Assembly: GCA_002118135.1 (NCBI GenBank)
Contig: BDIU01000307.1
Span: 1 to 64,000 of the forward strand
DNA from: Trebouxia sp. TZW2008
Taxonomy: Eukaryota; Chlorophyta; Trebouxiophyceae; Trebouxiales; Trebouxiaceae
DNA: 64,000 nt
Reading direction: 5' to 3'
Both the position numbers and the translations under genes were made by a program. The notes under the pieces are model-generated. The model was not told where the DNA came from. It made no database searches and saw only the letters and a program-made list of their open reading frames with translations. The number at the start of each line of letters is the position of its first letter. Within the stretch, counting starts at the first letter, position 1. Positions 33,601-45,200 of this stretch are shown here, in pieces.

Positions 33601-36600
33601 AGTATGTACACAAACGCTGACAGCGTGCTGTACTGCAATTGGCACTAATTGGAAGCTGATGGCACCTGGAAGCCTGGCAGCTGCCTAGCAGATGAATGGT
33701 GCTGTGCAAACAGATAAGGTTGAGCATGCTCAGACAGCTATAGCTTTGCTTTGCAGAACAGTGCATGCAAGATGTATAATGCTGTCTGCATTGCTTGCAA
33801 CACCCCTGGACTGTGATACAAGTTGTCATGTGCTAAGTTCATCTTATTCTGTTGACCAGTACCCATATCAATGCGCTTCAACGGCGGACATATAAAAAGC
33901 CATGACTGCTTGACATATTTTGTTACAAAGCCAACAGGCTATCTGCCAGCCAGCTGGAATGCAGCTTGAGCCCTAATAGCAGGCCAGCACAACACAGTCC
34001 CAAACACAAGACAAAGGTGGTGAACAGCAATGAGTCACAAACAAAAGAGACATTGGAAGCAGGCACCTGTATATTGAGGCTGTCATAGTGTTCAGCTGGC
34101 TGTGCTCTGAGGTCGTCCAAAGCACTGCCAGCTCTCATGCGCCACTCAGCCTGTAGGTCATCACTCATCCCTGCAGTGTGACCCTGAGTCTGACCAGAAT
34201 CTGCCTGCTCTTTGGCCTGCAGCATTCAGAGGTCAATGTCAACACTGTCTGAACCGCATTGCATTAAGACTGCTAACATTACAGTATTCAGGTGATTGGG
34301 CTTTGCCAGCCCTCACACACCACTCAGCCTGTAGGTCGTCAAACATTCCTGCAGTCTGACCCTGAGTCTGACCAGAATCTGCCTGCTCTTTGGCCTGTAG
34401 CAACCACAAGTTCTCAAGTTCTGGGCTGACCGTGGCCATTTCCTATGCAATGTTGACAATTCTGCAGAGCTTGTTCGTCTTGCAGCTGTGTGACCTTGCT
34501 TCCGAGTAGGTTATCTGGGCGTTGTGCTGATTGAGCAGATTTGTAACAGCGTGGTCACCGCTGCCTTTGCCCTGTGAAGGGTTGCAGAAAGCTGCAAAAG
34601 GCTTATTTTGAGGGCAGCTATGCACATTGCTCACATGGTTGTGTAGGATGTGCAAATCACCCTAGGATTGTGCTTGAGAACAGGTATTGCACAGCTTTAT
34701 GCAAACTTGAGCAACCCTCATTTGGCAGATGTTGCAGCATGCATGAGCGGCCTCTGCCAAGGTGTAGACTTTCCACCCCACAAATACATACAAGCCACAG
34801 CACACCTGCTTGCGGCCTGTCTCAGTGTACTATAAGCTGCACCTTAAGGCAAAATGCTTGCAGCAATGGTGCAGCATTGGTGGCAAACATGGCTCATTCT
34901 AGCATCACTCGTGTCACTGTGTCAAATTGTGACTTAGTACAAGTGCCCACCTGGCGTGCCAAGCGCACTGCCTGAGCAACGTCTTCAGCAGTTTGCTGCT
35001 GGCTGTCATCACCAGGCAAGCCCTCCACCACCACTGCAGCATGACGGTTGATGTCTTGAATGATGCCATCCTGAATATGCCCCCTGCTTGGATCCTGGCA
35101 ACACACACATACAGATGCCTTGATGCTAAGAGCCTCGGTTTGACTCATGGTTTTGCTGCATGCTGGGTGATGTCCTGGATGCAGCAATGTTGAATCTGCC
35201 CTTGACTGAAGTGTTAGCAGCACACAATTTTTGCACATTGCAACCTTCTGCAAGTGCGACCTGTGTAATGCTTAGATTGCAATGCTTGGATTGCCTAGAT
35301 GCTTCAGTGCTGTGCTATTGTAAGCCTGAGTTTGCACTGCAGACTTGCTGGCGCAAGCATGTGTAGCTCTTGGTTGCAGACCCCTAGCAGCAAGATAGCA
35401 AGTGAGGTGTAGAACTTGCATCAGGCATTGCTGCAGCGCAACAGGGGCTGCGTTGGCTGAGTCATCAGTGCTGGGACCAGAATAGCTCAGCAGAAGCAGA
35501 GAATAGGTCAGCAACTGGCAAGCACAAAACTATTCAAGTGTTGATTACTGCATACACCAAACCAACATCATACGCTGCTTTTGTGTCTTATCCTGCTGGA
35601 GTCTTGAGCTGTAGCACCTTCACTACACTTATAACCAGTCATCATGCATTCAACGCCGACGCAACACAGCGCCTGGCTATACTGTTGTGTTGCCTTTGTG
35701 TCTTACCCGGCTGGTGTCTCGGGCTGTGGCACCTTCGCTGAACCTGTCAAAGGTATCAGCAGCTAGGTTCACGGTGGGATCCACGCGCCGGATTTTGGCC
35801 CTGTTCTGCTGGAGCTGCTCATCTGGTCGCATGTGCTGCCTGAATAGCTCATCATCTTCTGCTAACTCCAAGGCAGCTGCTCTGTCGCCTGCCTCTGCCT
35901 TGGCCCTCAGACTCTACACAGACAGCAATAGCATTGACAGTGATAATTCTGTCACATGTGCCGGCACAAGCGCTGCGTGTGAGTGACCCAAGTCCTGTTC
36001 TGCTTGAGCTGCTCGCTAGGGCGCATGTGCTGCCAAAACAGCTCATCATCTTCTGCTGACTCCAAGGCGGCTGCTCTGTCACCTGCCTCCGCAATGGCCC
36101 TCAGACTCTACACAGACAGGGCTGCATTGCTCTTGATACAATACTTAATTTTGTTGACAGGTTTGGCATGTCTGAAGGTGTGTATGGCCTTCAGTCCTGT
36201 CTGGCCAATCTAGCTTGTTTCAGGCGTCTGCGAGTCTGTCAGGGCTGCATTGCATGCCCCTTTGCAGCAAAATGTAAGACAGCATGATGCTCGCCCTTTC
36301 AGCTTGCAAAGCATGGCGATTAAGAGCACTGTTCATTGTACAGATCACAGAAGGTGCAATTTGAAAGCTGTGAGTCTAATGCTTGCCAACCGCTTGCATT
36401 GGGTGCCTGAGGCATCAGTAGCTTGACCATAGACCAGTCAAGTCACACAAACAATGCACTTGCATCAGGGTGCATCTGTGATGCTTTGCAGCACGTGTAA
36501 TTCTTAACCAAGATACAACACAGCTCGTTGTTGATGTCAAAGCGGGTTGAAGGTGACTTGCCCAGCTCAACTGTTTGTAGGCTTTCATATGTCAGCTTGA

Positions 36601-38610
36601 GACCAGAGACGCTGACATTTGCATCTATGATCATCAAAGGCTGCAAAGACAGGCCTTTGCACTGTATCTGCAGCCGCTAACAGCCGAAGATGACAAATGC
36701 CAACACTCTGAAACATGACTGACATGCAAAAGCCAATGCGTCTCACTGGTTGTGTGATGCAATGCTGAAAGCCTCAAAATGCAGATGTAGCATACCCATG
36801 TTCAGAATCAGGCCAGAATGCGCAAGAACTGCAAGCAGGCCTTGACTGCCTTGAAACTTTGTTGATTTTGCCTTTTGCGGCATCTGTGTGCTGCCTCAGG
36901 TTCTTTTGGCAAACACTTTGACACTGTTTGCTGTTCCTGACTATCCTCTTGATGTTTCGCCAAATCGGTACCATCTACACTAGAATCATCCAGTGAATCG
37001 AAAGCAGATGTATAGCTCAGGCTCGGGAGCCAGACGTGACTCATTGGACTTCTTGGCTTGAAAGCACCGGTTAAAGTGTCTAGCAAACACATGAAGGACA
37101 AGCAGCACCAACAGAAGCAGCAACAAGATGAGCAGCACCATCATGAGCAATAACAAGCGATCTGCATCTACAAGGGTAGCAAGACTGACCTGCCTGTTGA
37201 GCTCATTCTTGAAGAAGCGCTTCCAGAAAGCCTTTTCATCCATGATGCCTGGCACATTGGCCATGAAAGCCCGATGCACATGAGGCTTCTCAGCAAAGAT
37301 CTGCTGCACACCCTCTGGCGTCACCTGATACCGCACCTGTCACAGCATGACAAGAGCTTGGTGCAGCATGCGACTCAGGTCATGATTTGACATATGGTCA
37401 TGACTTGAAAGCCACTAGCCAGGGTGCTGAAGCAGCTGCCATCGTGGAGGATGATGATGATTCACGATTGAACAGAACTGCAGATGCCGTGGCATGCATG
37501 CAGCGCAAAGCGAGGTGCTCTGCACAAGCTAGAAAGTGTAGACCGCTCAGCAATGCATACGATCAATATGGGGCGTGACAAAGGAAAGATGGTCTCATGT
37601 ATACAGCAATGTTTGCAATGCAAGTCTTGCCATCAGCAGAAGGTTTTTCCTGATATGTGAGACAGACTAGATTACCTAACATGTGTGGAGGTATTCACAG
37701 TGCTAGTCATGCCCTCAGCAGTAAGTCCCTCTGGCACATGAGACAGCCAAGATGGACTAGAATAAGAAGGGACACTCACAGTGTTAGTCTTGCCATCAGC
37801 AGAAGGTCTGACAGCCAGCAGCATGGCATTGCCCACGCCTGCTTTCTGCTTCTGACCGCCTGATTCAGCCTGCTGCTTGCGAAGCAGATGCTGCCTGCCT
37901 GCCCAGAATTCCTGCTCGCTGATGCTGCCAGACTGCGTGACAAGCTCGTCAAAGAGAGCATTCAGATCCCTGCAATTTCAATAGTCGCAAGTCAATTGCT
38001 CGTGTCATGGAGCTGCCTTATACAGACGCCTTTTGAGCAGCTTATGTCTTGTGCAAGCGATGTGCAAAGAAGGGGTATGCTGTATGCACGTTGCTGCTTG
38101 CTGGAACTGGACTTCATGTTTGCATCAAAGCTGAACTCACTTGTCAGATGCCAGCAGCTTCTGTTTGATAGCAATCAGGGCAGGTGGTCCTGAAAAGTGT
38201 CCTGAAGCTCGCGGTCGGGCTGCATTTTGAAGTTGCTGAACAAGCCTTGTCAAAGTGTCCACAACAGCATCACGGTCCTCTATAGTATCAAATTGGAAAA
38301 CCAGAAAGGAAGCTTTGAGAGGAACACGCAGCATAGGCTTATATTTGGCACGCTGCAACTGACCTGCAGTACAAGATGCACTTGGCCTGACTTAGATGAG
38401 ATCAGGCTTTCTAGCCACGGTTTCAGAGATTGACTGACCTGAGATGCTAGCAATTTGTGCTGCAATGTCTTCTGCAGCATCTGGTGTGTTTGGTTTCCAG
38501 GTCAGCTGTGTCAGAGAGATGGAAAGAACACCCGGAATCTGCTTTTTTGGAGGCTGCTGGGTGAGCAAGGTAGCTCGTGTTGTGAGCAAAAGCTGACTGG
38601 TGGAGACCAT
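30698..38610 (-). CDS. TFB1: TFIIH core subunit 1 (p62 / TFB1 / GTF2H1)
   Basis: A core subunit of TFIIH, acting in RNA polymerase II initiation and nucleotide excision repair in the nucleus. Thirteen exons, about 630 aa: 38439-38610, 38141-38363, 37780-37969, 37190-37336, 35707-35913, 34951-35094, 34495-34571, 34395-34425, 34067-34216, 33108-33260, 32070-32305, 31040-31115, 30698-30784. Domains in order: N-terminal PH (PLKASFLVFQFDTIEDRDAV), BSD1 (SISEQEFWAGRQHLLRKQQ), BSD2 (IFAEKPHVHRAFMANVPG, EKAFWKRFFKNEL), the DELFRQHMRPDEQ and AKIRRVDPTVNLAADTFD region, INRHAAVVVEGLPGD, IQDPRRYFEQT, and the C-terminal NELLRHFWACLPLTTQP. The 5' half is secure; the two exons around 34067-34425 are inferred. 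Introns carry partial copies of at least six of its own exons. Confidence 0.93.
31560..32185 (-). repeat. Five tandem donor-side copies of TFB1 exon 11 (NELLRHFW exon)
   Basis: The last 115 or so bases of the exon 32070-32305 and its donor recur four times downstream, at about 31931-32050, 31797-31917, 31665-31785 and 31560-31650, spaced about 132-134 bp. All begin near ALTCNxLLxHFWACLPL. The copy at 31797-31917 has a TGA, the one at 31665-31785 is open but has GC in place of the GT donor, and the last is truncated. None has its own acceptor. Confidence 0.9.
32375..32490 (-). repeat. Acceptor-side copy of TFB1 exon 11
   Basis: Upstream of the exon 32070-32305 is a diverged copy of its first 70 bases plus preceding intron (plus strand CCCTGCTCGCTTAGTGTGAG against CCCTGCTCGTCCAATGTGAC in the exon). 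It contains the exon 5' part only and is closed by stops. Confidence 0.7.
32947..33075 (-). repeat. Donor-side copy of TFB1 exon 10
   Basis: Downstream of exon 33108-33260 its 3' portion is repeated: SVGRPAEDLSVVDSLRAME and QPGMDSAAAKQ followed by a GTCAGC donor. The exon itself ends QSGMDSAAAKQ with the same donor. The DPRRYFEQ 5' part is missing from the copy. Confidence 0.85.
33309..33458. repeat. Three exact-period 50-bp tandem repeats
   Basis: Units at 33309-33358, 33359-33408 and 33409-33458 differ by only a few bases (core TCAAGCAAAAGACTGCACCA). They lie in a TFB1 intron just upstream of exon 33108-33260. The near identity indicates recent expansion. Confidence 0.92.
34067..34425 (-). 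repeat. 178-bp tandem duplication within a TFB1 coding exon, candidate new intron
   Basis: GCCAAAGAGCAGGCAGATTC, preceded by CTACAG, begins at 34394 and recurs, preceded by CTGCAG, at 34216. The first copy runs into a stop after SPEY; the second continues in frame to LNIQ and a GTGCCT donor. Removing 34217-34394 as a GC-AG intron restores PELENLWLLQ joined to AKEQADSGQTQG in phase with both neighbours. The splice reading is inferred; the duplication is directly visible. Confidence 0.7.
35165..35225 (-). repeat. Degenerate acceptor-side copy of TFB1 exon 6
   Basis: The plus-strand block ATGTCCTGGATGCAGCAATG with TTGAATCTGCCCTTGACTGA mirrors ATGTCTTGAATGATGCCATC with CTGAATATGCCCCCTGCTTG at the 5' edge of exon 34951-35094. 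It lies upstream of that exon in gene orientation. Confidence 0.5.
35989..36112 (-). repeat. Acceptor-side copy of TFB1 exon 5
   Basis: Upstream of exon 35707-35913 its first 120 bases are repeated with the same TGTGTAG acceptor, encoding SLRAIAEAGDRAAALESAED and DELFWQHMRPSEQLKQN. The copy is open but ends before the AKIRRVDP segment, with GTCACT where the true exon continues. Confidence 0.85.
37635..37725 (-). repeat. Two donor-side fragments of TFB1 exon 3
   Basis: Downstream of exon 37780-37969 two short blocks (AGTCTTGCCATCAGCAGAAG and AGTCATGCCCTCAGCAGTAA) repeat the exon end AGTCTTGCCATCAGCAGAAG on the plus strand. Confidence 0.6.
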
Positions 38611-39108
38611 GGTAGCGATCTAGAGCTGATCCGACAGAGTAAGGCATGCCCTGAGCTGAATTCAAGCTGTAATCTCCTCAACTCACTATACTCAAGAAGC
38701 AGCGTGTTCAGGCAAGTGCTAGCGACGCGCTGCTATGCATCGTTTACCCGCTAGCGTTAGGTCATGCCTTTCGGCACCTGCATGCAGGCCGTGGCAGCAT
38801 ATGCGCATCACAGAGCCCACGGTGGCTTCGCGCAAGTCCTGTCACGACAGCACCCTACAGTGGAAAGTGCATTTTGACACAGCCAATGCTGATCACTCTT
38901 GGCGCAATCACGGAAAAGTTAGCACAAACGCGTTGTACATGGTGCTCGGTTGCCCCCTTCCGCTCGTCACATGCTCTTGACCCCTCCACTGCTGAAGCTG
39001 GCTCAACTTTGACGCACGCCTGACGTATCGGGCTTTTGTCTCGTCCATTCGGCTGCATTCGTTCATGTTGATGCGATTGGCACTCATGCGCTGACGGGCA
39101 TAGCCTCT
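38611..39108. promoter_or_regulatory. Bidirectional promoter of TFB1 and the TMEM115-like gene
   Basis: A 498-bp spacer separates divergent starts at 38610 (minus) and 39109 (plus). The half nearest 38700-39100 is CG-rich compared with both gene bodies. No defined elements are recognised. Confidence 0.5.
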
Positions 39109-41157
39109 ATGGACGGCCATCAGCTACCTGGTGGTTCGAACTTCACCTTCAACTTCACTAAGCTTTCGAAGGCTATCGCAGCCGTCTTGTGTGTCGGCTA
39201 CGTATTGCAGCTTGTTGCGCCCTCATCGCGCGAATATCTAACCCTTGTGCCGGGCAGGTCAGCCACTGCATCTCGCTGATCAGCACCCGACCGCGCTCCA
39301 AGCAAGGAAACTCTGAACAAGTACACGACCGATGTATGATCGCGCAGGACCATCCCTTGTGTTTGGAATGTGTTCACAGCAGGCTTGATCGAGACAGACG
39401 TTTTCAGAGTCAGTAGGTCAAGCCCAACCTGACTTATCATAGCGCAGTGGAAAGTTATTGAAATGCTGCCTGTTGCAATGCAGCTGCTTTTGAGCTTGGT
39501 GGGAGTGTTGGTCCTCGCAAAGGTTGTTGAGCCCGTGTGGGGCTCAAAGGGGCTTTTGCTCTTTACAGCTATAGTCAACTTCTGGACAGGCTTCAGCACA
39601 TTTGTCCTTTTATACTTGCTTTACACAGTAGACAGGACAGGAGACCTGCTGTAAGTGTGAGCAGCTTGTCTTTGAACTCTTGCTGGTTCCCAGCATGCTT
39701 CCACAAGGCACTGAACAAAACAGCCGGTCTATAGGTACACAGAAATATGTGGTTTCCAAGGCGTTTTTGCTGGTTTGTTGGTGGGCCTCAAGCAGATTAT
39801 GCCAGAAAATGATGTCACATTACTTGGCTACGTCAAGTTCAGGGCAAAGGTAATACTACATTTGCTCAGCTGTTGCGCACCTGCACCTGCATTGGTCACT
39901 TCTTCTGTTGCTTTAATCACTTCTGGTCATTATCTTTGGTTCTGATTCTGAGTGTCATTGCTATGCAGCACCTCCCAGGCATTTTTGTCCTGTTGACAAT
40001 CACAGGCGCTGTGATTTTGGGCTCTGTCCTGAAGACGGTGCCATTTGTTTTGTTCGGGTCGTATGTGTCCTGGTTCTACCTACGCTTCTTCCAGACCAAG
40101 TCAGAAGCCTCCCTTAAGTAAGCTGCTGAAAATGTGCACCATGCAAAAGCCAGCAGCATGTGTCCTGCTTGCAAGCTCAGCTCACTTAATAAGTGTTAGC
40201 TGTTCTTTTCCTTCAAGACCTCTTGGCATTGTTCACCAGGGCACGCTGTTTTGCCTTGCATATTGGTTCTGGTCAGTGTTCATACATTTTGAACAATAAA
40301 CATATTGCAAAGCCTTTGTGTATTGTTAGGTGTGCCGAGATTTCTGCCTGTAGCTGTCTGTCAGACTGACATCAACTTGATCAAGGTCTCAGGTTATCTC
40401 TGCTTTCAGAGGCTCTCCTCATGAAAGTATCATGACCACATGTTTGTGCTTTCTGATTGAGCCTTTTGAATGCAGGGGTGACCCCAGTGATGAGTTCAGG
40501 TTTGCAACTTTCTTCCCAGCGCCTCTACAACCAGCAGTGGACAAGGTTGCAGGCCTGTGCAGTCAAGTGTTCAGAGTAGGGCTGCAGCAACAAGCTGCTG
40601 CCAGAGCAGACTCAGGCAGCTCGTACACGCTTAACAGCGCGCCTTTGCCTGGCTCTGACAATGCTGAAGCGGCGCGGCGAAGGTAAGGACTGGCTTACAA
40701 AGTTGCACAAAGAAACCTTCAACAAGCATGAATTATTGTTGCCATCGTGGACAGTGACGAGCCATTGCCGCAGACCTTTGTTGTCAAACTCTGCATGCTG
40801 CAGCAACCTGCTGTTTCAACAGCAGAGATCAGCAAGGTTGCATCAGCATCAACGCCAGCTGCGTCAATGTTCTCAAAGTCCATTCTGAAAAGCAAAACAA
40901 ACAGCTGAGCTTGCTGCTGTTCTGACACAGGGCTCAAACACGTTGGCTATGCATGAGTTGTCTGCTGGGCAGCTGATTGCAGTTGCACAGCTGCAATCCT
41001 GTGCTGCAGGGAAAGAGGAGCGCGTGCACTGGAGGAGCGATTAGGCAAGAAGGCCACAGCCAGCAAACAGGTGTCAAGACCTGCAACACCAGAGCAACCA
41101 CCAGACATTGAGGCGCCTGCGCCCCCAGCCGCAGACTCAGAGCCATCTGCAGAATGA
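39109..41157 (+). CDS. TMEM115-like (rhomboid-related) Golgi membrane protein
   Basis: A conserved non-proteolytic rhomboid-like integral membrane protein; animal TMEM115 sits in the Golgi and binds the COG tethering complex. Seven exons in phase give 331 aa: 39109-39257, 39348-39408, 39484-39650, 39735-39849, 39969-40117, 40476-40682 and 41010-41157. Family motifs: TIPCVWNVFTAGLIETDVF, VVEPVWGSKGLLLFTAIVNF, YTEICGFQGVFAGLLVGLKQ, VLFGSYVSWFYLRFFQ, GDPSDEFRFATFFPAPLQP, and PLPGSDNAEAARRR with a charged tail. Several hydrophobic helices are evident in exons 3-5. The donor of exon 2 (GTCAGT) is slightly weak but gives the family spacing between the second and third helices. Confidence 0.93.
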
Positions 41158-42236
41158 CATAAGCCACAGGAACAGGCAGAGGATGCACAAATTTTGCCCA
41201 CAGAAAGATGAAGAAAAACAAAAGTAGAAAGCTCTGCCATTCGGCAGCATAATAGGCACCTCTGTGAGTGGAGGCAGCCCGGGTGCAGAATGACATCGGT
41301 CACAGAATAAGGCCAATGATGCAAAACTGTTGCCCACAGAAAAAGCCAATGATGCAGAAGGTTTGCTCTGCAGTATGTGTGCAAAATGGTCTTGACAGTT
41401 GATATGTATGCAGGACTGTACGCTGACCCACCATGATTCCCACAGCCGCTGCAAATGCATGCAAGTGTCATTGAAAGCTGCAGCATGCCTTCACATTGAT
41501 ACAGTTCGGTACACGTAATGTTCTGTTATTGCTGGGCTTGGTCACGCTGCTTATGCTGATGTGTAGTCTGGTGCCCCGCTTGAGCAGTTGATTGCCTGCA
41601 GTTTTTTGCATCTCATCGCGCCTTTCGAACTGAGTTCTGTGCGTGCAGCCCTTGGGACATGCAGCACCAAACATGTAGACAACAATCGACAGCACGTGCA
41701 AGCAACTCATCGTCAGCATACTGCAGTTGGATCAGCACTTGTTGCGCATTCATATACAGTATTATTATGCATTCATTCTCGTGTTGTCCCCTAATGTTGA
41801 CCAGTTCCTCTCAAATTACATGTGGACCTCATGTGGTCCCCAGACAAGGGTGCAAAGCTACAACACAGCATGTGATGCTGAAAATGAGTTTGTCAAAGAC
41901 ATCCTGATGACAGTTTGAAGAAAATATATGAAACGGGCCTAAAGCGAGCAGCAAACAAGCAGCATTGCTTGTCATGATGATACTTGGAACCAACCACACA
42001 GAAGATCAGCGGATCAACATGCTTTGATCTGCGTCACATCAAAAGTGTTCTTGATACAGAAACAAAGCCCTACATATGAGCGTCACTACTCTTTTCTCTT
42101 ATTCATCTCATCAAATGCTGCAATTCTCAATGAAACAAGCTCTCCAGCAGATCATACTGCAGGGAACCAAAATCGCTACAAGGCATTTGAACGCATTGCA
42201 GGGTCTAACTTTTGCCTGTAATGTGAAAGTGAGCAA
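41158..42236. other. Intergenic region between convergent genes
   Basis: About 1.1 kb between the TMEM115-like gene (plus) and the borate exporter (minus). It contains no frame with recognisable motifs. The blocks near 41170 and 41290 (CAGAATGACATAAGCCACAG and CAGAATGACATCGGTCACAG) look like a duplicated copy of the end of the TMEM115-like last exon. Confidence 0.5.
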
Positions 42237-45200
42237 TCACTTCTGAAGGTGTCCTGACAAATCTGAAAGCTCCGTGGATGGAGATCTTTGGTCTGAGTGT
42301 GGGTTCAATGAGCGTGAGCTGCCTGGCTGTTCACCCGAGTAGCCATGCCTCAGCTTTACAGAGTCACGCGCCATGTGATGTTTGGGTTGATGCTGCGCAA
42401 ACTCTGCATCGTCTTGTGCTGGTGTCGCCTCACCCTGCAACAATGGGTCAATTGATCATACAGAACAAAGAGTCTTTCAAAAACCTGGATGTTTCCGCAC
42501 ACTGCACCAATTAACCACACCTGAATAGATGAGACACAGAAACACCAGTATTGATTGACGAAGCAAACATCGGCCAGTTTGTCATACCATACCAAATGAT
42601 CCAGAACACACAGCTTACGTATTCTCAAACAGGATGAATGATCCTCAAACAGGATGAATGATCTGCAGATTGGCCAGCACTCAAAAGGGCATAACCGGCG
42701 GGGCTTGCAGCATAATGCCCAGTGGCAAAATGGTTCATCAGCACAGCAACCGAAATCTGACACCCTGCAAGGGCTGACTCACGTTTGACAAGTTTAAGAG
42801 AGGCAATCGAACATGTGCATGCAACATGCTAGCATGCTGCAATAAGTTGGCAAGCTGATACAGTAAGCTCTCTTTGTAAGGACACTCAATATAAGGACAA
42901 TGCCATTGATAATCAATCACTACACTCTGACTGCAGTGGTCCCTCTGAGTAAGGACAATTCAATGCAAGAACAAATTTCTTGGTAATCAAAGCAGTCATT
43001 ACAAAGAGAGTTTGCTGTAGTGTGTGTGTTGCTTACCAACTCTGCGCTGTCTGCAGTTTCCCTGACAGCTTTTTCTTGACCGTTGGGTGGTGCCTCCTCA
43101 TACTCAGCTGCATCCAGCTCATGCAACGAGTGTCGGGAAAAGATGAACGGCATGATGTACTGCCTGATGGGCACCAAAGCTATAATCATGACAGGGAAGA
43201 TGACTCCAACAATCTGCAGCAGCAGTCATCAACTGCTCAACAAGCTTACATGCATGTGCTGACGCACTCAAATGAGGCTTGCTATGGTTGCAACATGTAT
43301 GCGCTGTACCCATTGCATATTCAATGATGGGAGCCTACGAGCATGAGTCCTTATGCAAGGCGCAGACTATCACGTCATTGCCCCATAAAAGCATCACAAC
43401 AGCAACAACGCTATGAGGGACGGCAAAAGGCCCCAACTTGAGCTGTTGATTGAGTGTCTAGGCAGTTGAGCATCTGATTCAGTGACTGAGTAGCAGTGCT
43501 TACCCCAGTCCAAGAAGCCACCACATACACACCAGCCAAGCCTATGAACTGCAGAACTGTGAAGAAAGCTATCGTCTGGAAGCGCACAGTCTCAATGAAA
43601 GCCACATGTCCTTGACTCAACAACCTGCACAGCAAAGAACAATGGTCAGTCTCTCCGTGACGCTACAAGGCTTGAGCATTGATAACAGCCCATTGCCAAC
43701 ACATGTGATCTACAACTGCACAGCATAGCATAACTCGAGCTGGTGAGACAATAGCATATCCCAGCCTCAGACTCGGCCTCAGCCTGAGCATCAGACAGAC
43801 TCTGATCCATTGTCAAAAACAGACCAGACTCTTTGACGTATGGGCACATGCATGTGGCATCACCTGGAGCACTGGCTATGGTCAGGATCCAGCAGCAACA
43901 GATGCTGACAGATCTCAGACTTGAACCTCAGACACAGTTGTCAACGCACAACTGCAGGCATTGGGTACGCTTGTAGTTGTGACTCTTGTCAGTGTTCAAG
44001 AGCAGAATGCGCTGCCAGAAGTGGTTTTGGGGCAGGAGTTCCAGAGCCATGTAGGCAAACACAGACCCAGGAGTTTTGACAAATGCACAAACGCAGGCAT
44101 GTGGCGTCACCTGTAGTACTGGCAACAGCAGAATGCGCTGTCAGAACCGGTTGCCAGGCAAAGAGACTAGAACCATGTAAGCAGAGTAGCCTCAAAAACA
44201 TTCATCAATGAACACATGCAGGGTACTGGCTCTTGTCAGTGCCCGACAGCCGATTGTGCTGCCAGAACTGGTTGCCTGGCAGAGAGTCTGAAATCATATA
44301 AGCAAAGTAGCCCCCGAAAAATTCATCAATGCGCAGGCATGTGCCATCACCTGTAGTACTGGCTCTTGTCAGTGCCCAACAGCAGGATGCGCTGCCAGAA
44401 CTGGTTGCCAGGCAAAGAGTCCAGAGCCATGTAGGCAAAGTAGCCCCACAGCACCGCCACAGGGCAGAACTTGATCAGAGGCGTCAAGGCTACGTTCACA
44501 GCCACAAGGTTGTCAGAAGTAGTTGATTTGTGGTGTATGGATGTAGAAGGGAGTGTTGTGTAAGCTGATGGCAATGGGCCACCTACCAGCAAAACATCAT
44601 GGGCAGCTGTCAATTGGAATCGCAAATGTCGATGCGGGGGGGGGGGGGTCAGTTTGAAGGTTCNNAATGTGGGTGGGGGGGGGGGGGGGTCAGTTTGAAG
44701 GTTCCTTGGGTGGGAGGTTGCAGATGCGCAATGCTCAGCAGCAGACAGTCAGCACTTTCTATGATGATTTGGCAAACGTAGAGAGAGCTTGAGAAACAAA
44801 CACACAGTGCCAAGTAGCAAGACATCAGCAAGTAGCATGACTCCTTCTCAAGCGGACAGTGACGCTGAGGATTGCTACAGGCAAAGTTGCTTGACAATGC
44901 GCACTTCTCAGCAGCAGTTTGTCAACAGGGTGTAAGGTTCTTACGCAGGCAGAGGGCAACCATGAGGGACTGCAGCATATTGGAAACCCGCTGCTCCTGC
45001 ACCTCCATGGGCAGCACCTGATCAATCTCCCTCACCAGATCGAAGGGCTCTGCAGCCTTCTTAGCAGGCGCTATCTCACCTGTTCGGCAGCAGTGCAGTA
45101 TCTGAGTACCCTTTGCAAATATGGGGTAAGGGGTCAGGGGTGAGGAATGCGCGTTGAGGGGTTAGGGGTAAGGGGTCAGCAACCCCACAATTTGCTCTTG

